Positions 11,228-20,148 of a stretch of DNA of 64,000 nucleotides are shown here, piece by piece. The notes below the pieces were generated by a model. It was not told the DNA's origin, ran no database searches, and saw only the letters and a list, made by a program, of their open reading frames with translations. The position numbers and the translations under genes were made by a program. Where the stretch lies: the NCBI RefSeq assembly GCF_051401765.1, contig NC_135066.1:22571501-22635500 (forward strand). Reading direction: 5' to 3'. Within the stretch, counting starts at the first letter, position 1, and each line of letters opens with the position of its first letter. The stretch comes from Calliopsis andreniformis (taxonomy: Eukaryota > Arthropoda > Insecta > Hymenoptera > Andrenidae).

Positions 11228-11540
11228 ACGCGCTGACGCTTTACGTCCTTATATTGAAACATTTTGAGATGGAAAAGGACTCATTCGATAGAGGAAGGTT
11301 CAATCTAGCCCGCTCTGGTCATTATTTAATCAGCTTCTGCTGATGTTCAGTAATATGAGTGTTCAAAGTAAAGCAAAAATCGACAAATTCACAGCCATGA
11401 AATCTAAGCATTTTTAGCTAATTTAGAGATTGTTCTGAGCGAAATCATGACCAGCACGGGGTAGATTGATCCTTCCTCTATCGAATGAGCCCTTTTCCAG
11501 CTCAAAACCTTCCAATATAAGGACGTAAAGCGTCAGCGCG
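11228..11540. mobile_element. Inner palindromic unit 2
   Basis: Begins ACGCGCTGACGCTTTACGTC and ends with its inverse. It is homologous to unit 1 in inverted orientation but differs at the tips (GCGCTGACG instead of GGCCTGACA). No coding content. Confidence 0.75.
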
Positions 11541-12115
11541 ATTTGGCAGTGCTTTTTGCCAGGTTAGAGATAAAACAGAGTAAAAAACTGACAAGTTTAG
11601 TTCCGCTTGAACACACCAGGCAGCGCCTAATTAGGAGGCCCGTGCTGCCCTGAGTTAGCACGCGAGTTTCGAGAATTTGACGCACTACTGCACATGCAAC
11701 TATACGAGCTGCGTGTTTCGTTCATGTCCCACAAGAAGTCCCATGAAAAGTCATTCCGAGTGACATTGTAAGGTTCGAACAGAAAGTGAGCTCGGCGGTT
11801 CGAACTGCTTCGGACGGCTTCGGAAAGATTCGGAAAGAAGCTTGAAACGCTTCGGCAAGCGCAACACGGCACAAGCAGCCTTTTTGATATTATAGATATT
11901 TTCACGTTTCGACTCGGAAGGAGATTATTCGGTGAGATCTTCAAAAATTTTTATGAAATTTTGAGGGATGAGTTTAAAGATCAAGCGATGACATTCTCTG
12001 TGTATTTTGTATGAAAAATTAAATTAAAACATGTTTATGTACAAGCTGATACAATCGAGAAAGAGCGATTCTACATGCAATAATAAACCAAAAATAGTTC
12101 TTAGATCTCGGTTAG

Positions 12116-12772
12116 GTCTGGGTATATACAAAATAAGAGGATTTATTATTTAATAATTTATAATTAAATTTTACCCCACATTCCCGCCTCTTTCCCCCTG
12201 GCCAGGACCGCTGTTGCTGCCGCGACCCCAACCGCGGCTTCTCCCATACTTCCACTTGCGAATTTTCTTTTTAAAATCCCGGAACTGTAATATGGAAAAT
12301 AAACACATGTTATTCACGAAGTTTACTTTGTTCTTGAAGAAAAAATGAATAGATAAATTACTTAGCGCCTTAGCATAAGATCGTCTATGATCTACGTACT
12401 CCGACGCCGGAGTCGGTGCAAACTTTAGAGGAGGCATGGCGACAAATGGTACGTAGATTATAGACGATCTTATGCTAAAGCTCTAAGCAATTTATTATTC
12501 ATTTTTTGTTCAAGGACGAAGTAAACTTCGTGAATAACATGTGTCTATTTTTCATATTACAGTTCTGGGACTTTAAAAAGGAAATCCGTAAATGGAAGTA
12601 CGGGAGAAGCCGCGGTCGGGGTCGCGGCGGCAACCGTGGTCCACGCCGGGGCGGAAGAGAGGGGGGTGGGGGAAAAAATTTAATTATTAATTATTATAAC
12701 TAGTTAGAAAATAAATATATTAAATCAATGTATTTTTAGCAACGTCTCCTTTTATTTTGTATATACCCAGAC
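12116..12772. mobile_element. Foldback with duplicated RGG-rich coding segment
   Basis: A perfect 20-bp terminal inverted repeat, GTCTGGGTATATACAAAATA (12116-12135 and 12753-12772), encloses arms of about 260-300 bp around a centre at about 12394-12453. Each arm reads toward its own end. It has a pyrimidine tract and ATTACAG, a good 3' splice acceptor, followed by an open frame encoding F-x-DFKK-x-IRKWKYGRSRG, then an Arg/Gly-rich tail and a stop. The left-arm frame (minus, to about 12171) ends GQGERGGNVG. The right-arm frame (plus, to about 12701) has the richer RG tail and is followed by AATAAA. The RG-rich tail suggests RNA or DNA binding, but the protein is not recognised. Confidence 0.65.
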
Positions 12773-13385
12773 TTAATTCAGACCAAACCCGAGGGAAAAA
12801 TGATTTGGAAATAATTTGCCACATATACAAACAGATAAGTAAAATCCTTTTATTCTTATTGTTTGTAAGTAAATTAATAGGAAATCATCGTGAACTTGTT
12901 TTAGTTGTTTTTTAAAGGCTTGTATCAAGAACGTAGAAAGTGTAAAATTTGTAAGTATATCATCTTTTACATTCAAGTTGTATAAACTGGAAAAGTAGTT
13001 TTTATTAAACTGATTTACTTTTGCAGATCAAACCAGAGTTTACTCTCGAAATATTTCGCGAGTAACTCGTACCGCTCAATACCGCTTGCGGGTGACTTGG
13101 ACCAAACCATAATAGCATTTTAGAAACGCGAGAGTAAGATTTGACGTTTGCCTTCTCTCTCTTCTTTCCGAAGCTATCCGAAGTGATCCGAAGGGCCAAA
13201 TTCACGTACATACGGCTCGTGTAGTAGTGTGTAGAGTGGAGGGGGAAACACAGTGTGTAATAATAATAATATTATTTCTGTAAAGAAAACTGTAACAGCA
13301 GATACCGACCAAGAAATCTCGAAAAGTCACGTGACTACCCTAGGCTCTTAAGGCAACAATCTTTGTGCGCTTGTTTCTCTGCCTT
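12773..13385. other. Diverged copy of the 10.4 kb arm sequence
   Basis: About 13020-13260 (plus) resembles 10440-10620 (plus) and the inverse of 11640-11860: CGCGAGAGTAAG, a TTTCCGAAGC..TCCGAAG block, TTCACGTACA and GTAGTGTGTAGAGTGGAGGGGG. It is a dispersed family rather than a gene. The remainder is AT-rich without features. Confidence 0.45.
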
Positions 13386-13485
13386 TCTTAAGGGGGCAGA
13401 CTCCTTCGGGGCCTACTCTGAATCGATTGAAGCGCTGTTGCGAAAAAACGGGCATTAGTGAAAATATATAATTTATACATGCGAC

Positions 13486-13724
13486 TGTGGGGACCAGCGT
13501 TCCGTACTCCCAAATGTGGGAGTAGGGGAAAAGGCGATGCGCATGCGCGCAGTACGCAAGCGAAGACAGAGCATAGAGCGTGCCCGGCTTCCAGTGTAAG
13601 CGCACGTAGTAATAAACGTGAGTTTGATTACTGGACTGAGTTTCTCTACACGCTTCCCATACGCACTGATCACTCAAGAAGAACAAGAGCAGAATAGGGC
13701 TGCTGATACAACGATAACCCTATA
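13486..13724 (+). repeat. 5' LTR
   Basis: Starts TGTGGGGACC and ends AACCCTATA; 239 bp, like the 3' LTR. A polyadenylation signal AATAAA lies at 13611-13616. It differs from the 3' copy by GTAGTAATAAA versus GTAATAATAAA. Confidence 0.95.
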
Positions 13725-13725
13725 C

Positions 13726-13744
13726 TGGTGACCCCGACGTGATC
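13726..13744 (+). promoter_or_regulatory. Primer binding site, tRNA-Trp
   Basis: TGGTGACCCCGACGTGATC starts one base after the LTR. It is complementary to the 3' end of insect tRNA-Trp (ending GGGGTCACCA) over its 19 bases as I know that tRNA. It primes minus-strand DNA synthesis. Confidence 0.9.
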
Positions 13745-14277
13745 ACGTGCGGGGAAAAACGGGCTACCAGCGTGGCTCGACCGGGCTTTGCCACAACCTG
13801 CAAACTGGGCACCGACGAGCTGAGACGGTCCTTTCAACAACGGACCGGCGTCCGCGGTGAGAAACATCGTCCACGGTGAGAAGCATCGTCCCTGCGAGTC
13901 GCCGAGTCTCCCGGATAACCACGAGGGGCTGAGTGGCGTGGGACAGCCAAAGAACAGCCCAGACCATCGGAGACAACGAGGAACAACGTGGACTACCAAC
14001 GGCGGCGAAAGACCACCTTCTACCTCAGCGCATCCGCCGTCGTGGCCCAGACACCGTCAGGAGTCATTCTAGAAGGACCGAGGTACAAGGAAATCCGTTT
14101 CCGATTGCGCAAGACGCGTCGCATTACACGGCGGCCATTTTGTGTAGGCAACCGTGCCTCGTGGACGGGAAACGCGCCAAGCGGGCACACGAGCGCCACC
14201 GGTAACAAGCGAGCGTGCGTTAAACCGCGTTACTATACGACGCGACGACTGCGACGACGAGGCTGAACGCGCAAATA

Positions 14278-15159
14278 ATGAATCCCGGCGAAAACCCCCA
14301 GGAAACCCTGGAGCAGCGTGCTGCCAGGACGGAGGCTGCATTGAGTGCGGCCCAAGCACAAATCACTGCGTTAAACTCAGGGCACATAGATTCGTATCGC
14401 GTTCCAAAAATTCCCGGATTCTTTCGTGAGGACCTGGCGCTCTGGTTTTACCAGGTAGAGGCATCGTTCCGAACCTCGCGCATTGCGAACGAGCGCACTC
14501 GGGCCGACACGATAATTGCCGCGTTAGACTCTGAAATCATAGCGAGTTTTCGCGACCTTGTAACATCACCGAACCTCACAAATCCGTACTCGCAAATAAA
14601 AGAGCGAATCTTGGCAACGTATTCCGCGTCATCGGAAAGCCGACTCAGGAAACTGCTGAAGGGTCAAGTTCTGACAGACGGGAAGCCAACTCAGATCTTG
14701 ATGCGTCTGCGGAACCTGGATGACGAGCGATGTAGCGAGTCAGTCATAAGATCGATATTTCTGGATCAGTTACCGTCGCAGTGCCGAGCAATCCTCGCGG
14801 CTTCGAAAATCACCGAATTATTGGAAATCGCGTCATTGGCCAACCAAATCGTCGAGGCAACGAATGTAGGGCCTAATTACGCGGCACCCGTGTCCGGCGC
14901 GGCGACCCCACCGACGCTGGAGGCCAAGGTAGACAAGCTCATGGCTGAGCTCGCGAAATTAACAACCCAGGTAGAACGTCTTTCGAAAGACGGCAAATAC
15001 CGCGGGCGTGCGCGGGCGCGAAGCCAGTCGAGACGCGACGACAAGCGAAGTAGCTCTGAAAATCGAGAACTGTGCTGGGCACACAGGAAATTCGGATCCG
15101 ACGCGCGGATGTGCAAGGGAAACTGTGGCTGGAAGGAAAAAACGGTCGCGGGAAACTGA
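14278..15159 (+). CDS. gag: Gag polyprotein of CsRn1-type gypsy element
   Basis: 293 codons. The structural protein assembles the virus-like particle and binds the element RNA. After a short coiled-coil-like start (residues about 8-33), the capsid-like region begins at [20 protein letters not shown] (about 44-63), which is typical of gypsy Gag. The C-terminus is basic ([16 protein letters not shown]) and then has a single non-canonical zinc knuckle, C-x2-H-x9-C-x3-C (about residues 268-285), instead of the usual C-x2-C-x4-H-x4-C. The ATG at 14278 is chosen because it gives the complete capsid region after a leader of about 530 bases; smaller frames in the leader are shadows. The frame appears intact. 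Pol lies in the -1 frame and overlaps the last 106 bases. Confidence 0.92.
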   Translation: MNPGENPQETLEQRAARTEAALSAAQAQITALNSGHIDSYRVPKIPGFFREDLALWFYQVEASFRTSRIANERTRADTIIAALDSEIIASFRDLVTSPNLTNPYSQIKERILATYSASSESRLRKLLKGQVLTDGKPTQILMRLRNLDDERCSESVIRSIFLDQLPSQCRAILAASKITELLEIASLANQIVEATNVGPNYAAPVSGAATPPTLEAKVDKLMAELAKLTTQVERLSKDGKYRGRARARSQSRRDDKRSSSENRELCWAHRKFGSDARMCKGNCGWKEKTVAGN

Positions 15160-16988
15160 AAGACCCCTACATCGCGGAGACTGATGCAGGGGAGTGGATA
15201 TCGCGAAACCGTCTCCACGTGCGCGACCGGCGATCCGGACAACTCTTCCTGGTCGACACCGGCGCGGAAATTTCGTTACTCCCCGTTCCCAACAAAATTG
15301 CCCGCGAACCGAACGCGTTTAAATTATATGCCGCGAACAACATGGTAATTAACACGTTCGGCGAGGCGCACCGCGTTTTGGACTTAGCGCTTAGGCGCCC
15401 ATTGGCGTGGAATTTCTGTATCGCCGACGTTCCGTATCCAATCATCGGCGCAGATTTGCTCAGGCATTACGGCCTCGTGGTGGACCTGGGAAAGCGTCGT
15501 CTCACGGACTCCCTGACGAGCGTATGTACACTCGGCGTCCTGAGACCGACGGCGTTGACCTCGATCCACACCGCGAACCCGTCGAGTCGGTACGCGCGAA
15601 TCCTCGCGGATTTCCCGGAGGCAACCGGTTTAGCTCAGCAGACGCCATTGGAGGCACGCGGTGTCTCGCACCACATATTAACTCGCGGTCCACCGATCGC
15701 AGAGCGACCACGACGTTTGCCCCCGGACAAGTTGCGCGCCGCGAAACTTGAGTTTGAACGCTTGACCGCGGCAGGCATATGCAAACCGTCATCCAGTCCG
15801 TGGGCAAGCCCCATTCACATGACGAAGAAAAAGAACGGCCAGTGGCGGGTGTGCGGCGACTACCGCCGACTGAATGCCGTCACGGTTCCTGACAAGTACC
15901 CCGTGCCGCACGTACACGACTTTTCGGCGAATTTATTCGGGAAAACTATCTTTTCGTCCCTTGACCTACACAGCGCGTATCATCAGATCCCGGTCGCTCC
16001 CGAGGACGTCCCGAAGACGGCGGTGATCACCCCATTCGGACTTTTCGAGTACCTGGCGATGCCGTTCGGATTGCGGAACGCGGGTCAGACACTCCAGCGT
16101 TATATTTACCGGGCTCTCGGAGACCTGGATTTCGCGTTCGTGTACATTGATGACATCCTCATAGCTTCGTCGTCGGCGGAGGAGCATGAGAAACACATTC
16201 GAACCGTTCTTGAACGCTTGAAGAATTTCCATTTAAGGATAAACACGGAAAAGTGCAAATTCGGCGTGCCCGAATTAGAATTCCTCGGCTACATAGTGAA
16301 CCGCGACGGGTTAAAACCGACCCCCGCAAAGGTCGAGGCGATCACAAAATTCCCATGGCCGCGCACAGTCGCGGAACTCCGGAGATTCCTGGGCATGGCC
16401 AACTTTTACAGACGTAGCCAACCCCACGCCGCGGTGGTACAGGCACCATTGAACGCGTATCTAACGAATTCGCGCAAAAGTGACAGGACGGAAATCGTGT
16501 GGACGTCGGAGTCTGAGGCCGCGTTCGACAAAGTAAAAACCGATCTCGCCGACGCGACGACCTTGGCACACCCTTCCGACGCGGCGGCGACGAGAGTGGT
16601 GACCGACGCGTCCGACTTCGCAATGGGTGCAACCCTCGAACAAAGGATCGACGGTGAATGGAAACCCCTTAGCTTTTTCTCGCGTAAGTTCAGTCCCGCG
16701 CAGTGCCGTTACAGCGCATATGACCGCGAACTGACCCTGATGTACGAAGCAATCAAGTTCTTCAGACATTTCCTCGAAGGCCGTGATTTCGCGATCGCGA
16801 CGGATCACAAACCATTGACTTACGCTTTCTCACAGCGCTCCGACAAGGCGTCACCACTCAGGCCCGTCAGCTCACGTACATCGCTCAATTCACTACGCGA
16901 ATTGAGTACATACCCGGAGATGAGAACACGGTCGCGGACCCACTTTCACGGGTCGAGTCAATCCGTCTTCCTACCGAGTTCAATCTAG
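15054..16988 (+). pseudogene. pol: Pol: protease, reverse transcriptase, RNase H (frame-broken)
   Basis: Pol frame, open from 15054, expressed by -1 frameshift from gag. Numbering from the first ATG at 15072, the aspartic protease active site DTGA is at residues 62-65 ([14 protein letters not shown]), with IIGADLL near its end. RT follows, with palm Asp at 298 ([12 protein letters not shown]), MPFGLRN, and the YIDD box at 358-361. RNase H has Asp 512 (VVTDASD), Glu 553 (YDREL) and Asp 578 (ATDHKPL), so all three catalytic residues are present. At about 16857-16861 one base is missing relative to the expected frame. From there this frame runs into unrelated residues and stops at 16986-16988, while integrase continues in another frame. 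Apart from this break every domain looks functional. Confidence 0.9.
15117..15123 (+). promoter_or_regulatory. -1 ribosomal frameshift heptamer GGGAAAC
   Basis: G-GGA-AAC is in exact gag phase (codons GGA 15118-15120, AAC 15121-15123), fitting the X-XXY-YYZ rule. It lies inside the gag/pol overlap, after the last upstream stop in the pol frame (TAG 15051-15053) and before the gag stop. A -1 slip here enters pol. No convincing stem-loop 5-9 bases downstream was found by eye. Confidence 0.8.
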
Positions 16989-18274
16989 TCGAACTCGCCA
17001 GGGAACAAGCGAACGACCCACAGCTCAAAGAGATTCGGGAGTCCGACAAGCTCATTCTCACGTTGAAGCGACTGATGTGGGGACCGGAACACACCCACAT
17101 ATACTGCGAAATGTCCGCGGAATCAATCCGTTCATACATACCCGTGTCGCTGCGTCGACAAGTTTTCGATACCTTCCACAACCTTGCACATCCGGGCGCC
17201 AAGGTCACGGACAGACTAGTCAGGCAGAGATATGTATGGCCTAACATGCACAGAGATGTGGCAAAATGGTGCAAGAACTGCATGCACTGTCAAAAATCAA
17301 AGATATCGCGTCATGTGCGAATGTTGCCGGGGCAAATCGTGGCCCCAGACGGACGTTTCAAGCACGTGCATATGGACCTCGTTGGCCCATTGCCGGACGA
17401 CAGTGGTTACCGCTACTGCCTAACCTTAATCGATCGCTTCACACGCTGGGCCGAAGCGGTTCCTCTGAAGGAGACATCGGCCGAAACGGTGGCTCGCACG
17501 TTTTACGACCAGTGGATCGCGCGCTTCGGATCACCCGAGGTCCTGACCACCGATCAGGGCGTCCAATTCGAGTCGCGAATATTCGCAGCGTTGCTTAGGC
17601 TAACCGGATGCCATCGCATACGCACTACAGCGTACCATCCGGCCTCAAATGGCATGATCGAGAGGTGGCATCGAACGCTCAAGGCCGCAATAATGTGCCA
17701 TGCGAACGTGAACTGGACTCGCGTATTGTCCACGGTATTACTCGGTCTCCGAAACCACGTGCGTCTTAACACGGGCACATCGCCGGCGGAAAACGTGTAC
17801 GGAATCGCGCTCCGTATTCCCGGAGAATTCTTTCTCCCGGAGGACGTAACAGCCGATCCTCAAATATTCCTAGAGGAGTTTCGCGAATGCATGCGTAGAG
17901 TTCGCCCAGTGCCGGTCGCGCAGAAGTTCAAGAAGCGCGCGTTTGTGTATAAGGACTTAAGCACCTGTACACACGTCTTTTTGTTGTGTAAAGCGACTAA
18001 GAAACCGCTGGAGCGACCCTACACCGGTCCGCACAGAGTACTAGCACGAGCGTCCGAGCGCGTATACTCCATCGAGGTAAACGGAGAGGCCAAGAACGTA
18101 TCCGTTGAACTGCTAAAACCCGCATACGTCGTATGCGACGAATTGTTGAGCAGTGATAGCAACACACCGTCACGGAACGTGCCGAGCGACGCACACCCAA
18201 CGCTAAAAACCTATCCTAGTCGTAAGAAAACTGTAACTTTCGCACTTAATCTAGAAAATAAGCCTAGAAAGTAA
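16862..18274 (+). pseudogene. pol: Pol: integrase half, downstream of the frameshift
   Basis: Continuation of pol in the frame shifted by the 1-base deletion. The RNase H tail with ADPLSR-type end is readable at about 16862-16965. Numbering from the ATG at 17063, the H2C2 zinc-binding domain uses His 39, His 43, Cys 73 and Cys 76. The catalytic core has Asp 105 (HMDLVGP), Asp 164 (TTDQG) and Glu 200 (GMIERWHR), a complete D,D-35-E triad that inserts the cDNA into host DNA. A basic C-terminal domain follows. There is no env after the stop at 18272-18274. Because it lies behind the frameshift it would not be made as part of Gag-Pol in this copy. Confidence 0.9.
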
Positions 18275-18435
18275 GAAATTCAAAGTTCCTAAAACGACCA
18301 AAGAGTAGAATATTTTTATGTAGGGATATATATATATATACATCGACCACATGTATTCGTCACACAGCGCTCCTACATTGTCACGCGTAAAATACCTACC
18401 CACACTGCCCATGTGATCCCAAGTCGTTGACACTC

Positions 18436-18446
18436 GGGGGGGAGTG
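18436..18446 (+). promoter_or_regulatory. Polypurine tract
   Basis: A run GGGGGGGAG immediately precedes the 3' LTR. It is the expected plus-strand primer for LTR element replication. Confidence 0.75.
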
Positions 18447-18685
18447 TGTGGGGACCAGCGTTCCGTACTCCCAAATGTGGGAGTAGGGGAAAAGGCGATG
18501 CGCATGCGCGCAGTACGCAAGCGAAGACAGAGCATAGAGCGTGCCCGGCTTCCAGTGTAAGCGCACGTAATAATAAACGTGAGTTTGATTACTGGACTGA
18601 GTTTCTCTACACGCTTCCCATACGCACTGATCACTCAAGAAGAACAAGAGCAGAATAGGGCTGCTGATACAACGATAACCCTATA
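18447..18685 (+). repeat. 3' LTR
   Basis: 239 bp, starting TGTGGGGACC and ending AACCCTATA, followed by the target duplication CGAC. AATAAA lies at 18572-18577, the likely polyadenylation signal of the element transcript. Confidence 0.95.
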
Positions 18686-18689
18686 CGAC

Positions 18690-19496
18690 ATTTGATAATG
18701 TGGCATCTAGCGTTATGCTGTTGAATTACAAATGAGAAGTGCGAAGGTATAATTGCCAAATCGCATCGTAGGAAAGTTCTGTCACGCTGTTGCCACATCA
18801 ATTACAATTTTATGCATCAGTAAATCTCTACTGAATACGCCTTGAGCTGATATTTTGCTTCATACGAATATAGAAAAGGACGTTGCGAGCGACAAAGAAA
18901 GGTATCACGAATGAAACAATACATATGTGCCCAAAATTGTGATAGTGGTCTAAGAAACAACATTTTCGTATGAGATTCACACAAAATTTCACATTTATAA
19001 TAAATGTTCATTAATCAAGATTAATTATAATGTTACGTACTATAGAAATATTTTCTAATTTATTCAAATGTAATCCTTTCAATATCCCAAAATAAGAAAT
19101 AAACAAACGAAATTATTTTAATTTTTTTTTATTTAAAAATAAAAATGTTACGGGTGGTATAATTGTAATCTGTGAAAAGTTATACAAAAATTAGAATTAT
19201 TTAAAATAAAAATTGAAAACAAAAAAAATTAAAAGCTACCACGAGATTCGAACCAGGCACCTACAGATTATGAGGGAATGCCTAATTCACACTCAACTAA
19301 AGTACTTTCTTGTAAAATTAGTGGATTAAACTATAACTTGTGATACAATTCCAATTGTTTGTTTATAGTAAATAATAACTATTGAAGAATAATAATTTGT
19401 AAATCACCTTTACTTGCTACATTTTCATCGATCAAGAGTCACTCACACTGAACGTCTCGTACTGTTTGCAACAAGTGCAAGACGTTGCGAGTATTC
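18690..19496. other. Small repeat and tRNA-like segment, no gene
   Basis: 18697-18801 is a short inverted-repeat unit (ATGTGGCATC ... GTTGCCACAT). Its right part recurs inverted at 21842-21870 (TGTGGCAACAGCGTGAC). The rest is AT-rich with a tRNA-derived segment at 19234-19316. Confidence 0.45.
19234..19316 (-). ncRNA. tRNA-derived SINE-like or tRNA pseudogene
   Basis: The minus strand has an A-box TAGTTGAGTG and, about 40 bases later, a B-box GGTTCGAATCT, followed by an A/T-rich tail. The spacing and boxes are those of a Pol III promoter in a tRNA. The acceptor and T stems do not pair well, so it is judged tRNA-derived rather than a working tRNA. Confidence 0.45.
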
Positions 19497-20072
19497 ATTA
19501 GCAATGTTATAATTTATACATTTAGTGAACAATAAACAACATGTATCATAATATAATGACAAAAACATTATAGGGGTATATATTTTTCGTAAAACCACTC
19601 GTTTCAGGGCCCAATTTCGCACAAAATGCAGTTTAACTAGGAATGTTATTATTTTGTTTATAACGTAAAAATTCAAAATTCTATTTTAGCCGTATTTTGT
19701 GTTTTGGTTCATAGTATTTGCATACAAATTTGCAAAACCATCGATCAGCATGTTGTCAGTGAAAACAACGACAATATACTATTTTTTAATATATTTTTTA
19801 AATAAATTGATATTTTTAAAAACTATTTACATAGGTGGATTCGTCGTTCAAAAATACACAATCGCCCCATTTATATCATTTTGCTATACGCACTAGTTTT
19901 GGAAATATTAAACGAAATATGTTTTCCACCCCCAACTTTGGGGGTGGTTTTCACACCCTTTAGATGAATTAGAAGCAATAAAAAAAAATACGTGTCGAAT
20001 ATTTTCGGCTATTCTACAATCCTACAAAGTTTCATCAAAATCGGAGACTTTCACCTCGCGATGTTCCCTTAT
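19497..20072. mobile_element. Palindromic repeat family A, copy 2 (left arm lost)
   Basis: Aligns in the same orientation with about 5300-5833. It shares TTTCAGGGCYCAATTTCGCA, AAAATTCAAAATTCTATTTT, TTTTTTAATATATTTTTTAA, GGTGGATTCGTCG and the CCCCCAA-CTT-TGGGGG hairpin (about 19928-19946). The outer left arm is missing. There is no coding capacity. Confidence 0.75.
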
Positions 20073-20148
20073 TCGTAAGAATCAAAATCTCGGCTGGAGT
20101 TGGATTCGTTCAAGTTTTCCTGATGGGCAGAATTGTAATATGTACATA

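Larger units (their letters stand above)
10376..11940. mobile_element. Compound foldback: palindromes nested in a palindrome
   Basis: The whole block is an inverted repeat centred at about 11160/11161. The outer arms (about 10376-10777 and 11541-11940) share TGAAAATATC, a CCGAAGC...CCGAGCTCAC segment and an AATTAGGCG..CCTGG...CTCTGTTTTA segment. Inside each arm lies a self-palindromic unit (10778-11094 and 11228-11540), and between them a third palindrome (11094-11226). No transposase is seen. Open frames in the outer arms are unrecognised. Confidence 0.85.
13486..18685 (+). mobile_element. Ty3/gypsy LTR retrotransposon, CsRn1-type, nearly intact
   Basis: A 5200-bp element with two 239-bp LTRs differing at one position and a 4-bp target duplication CGAC (13482-13485 and 18686-18689). 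It has a tRNA-Trp-complementary primer site, gag, and pol in protease-RT-RNaseH-integrase order, and no env. The primer tRNA, the C-H-C-C Gag knuckle and the -1 gag/pol arrangement are what I know of the CsRn1 clade. Its codon use and G+C content are far higher than the surroundings. Near-identical LTRs mean a recent insertion, yet pol carries a 1-base deletion (about 16857-16861). The element is thus non-autonomous unless that is a sequencing error. Confidence 0.93.

Noticed and set aside
13857..14266. Overlapping plus-strand frames in the gypsy leader
   Set aside because: Fortuitous frames in GC-rich untranslated leader; none has Gag features and they overlap each other.
15137..15143. AAAAAAC as gag/pol slip site
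   Set aside because: A classic heptamer by sequence, but in the wrong phase relative to gag codons; GGGAAAC at 15117-15123 is in the right phase.
15164..15192. CCCCT/AGGGG stem as frameshift stimulator
   Set aside because: It starts about 40 bases after the slip site, too far for a typical stimulatory structure, and has only five pairs.
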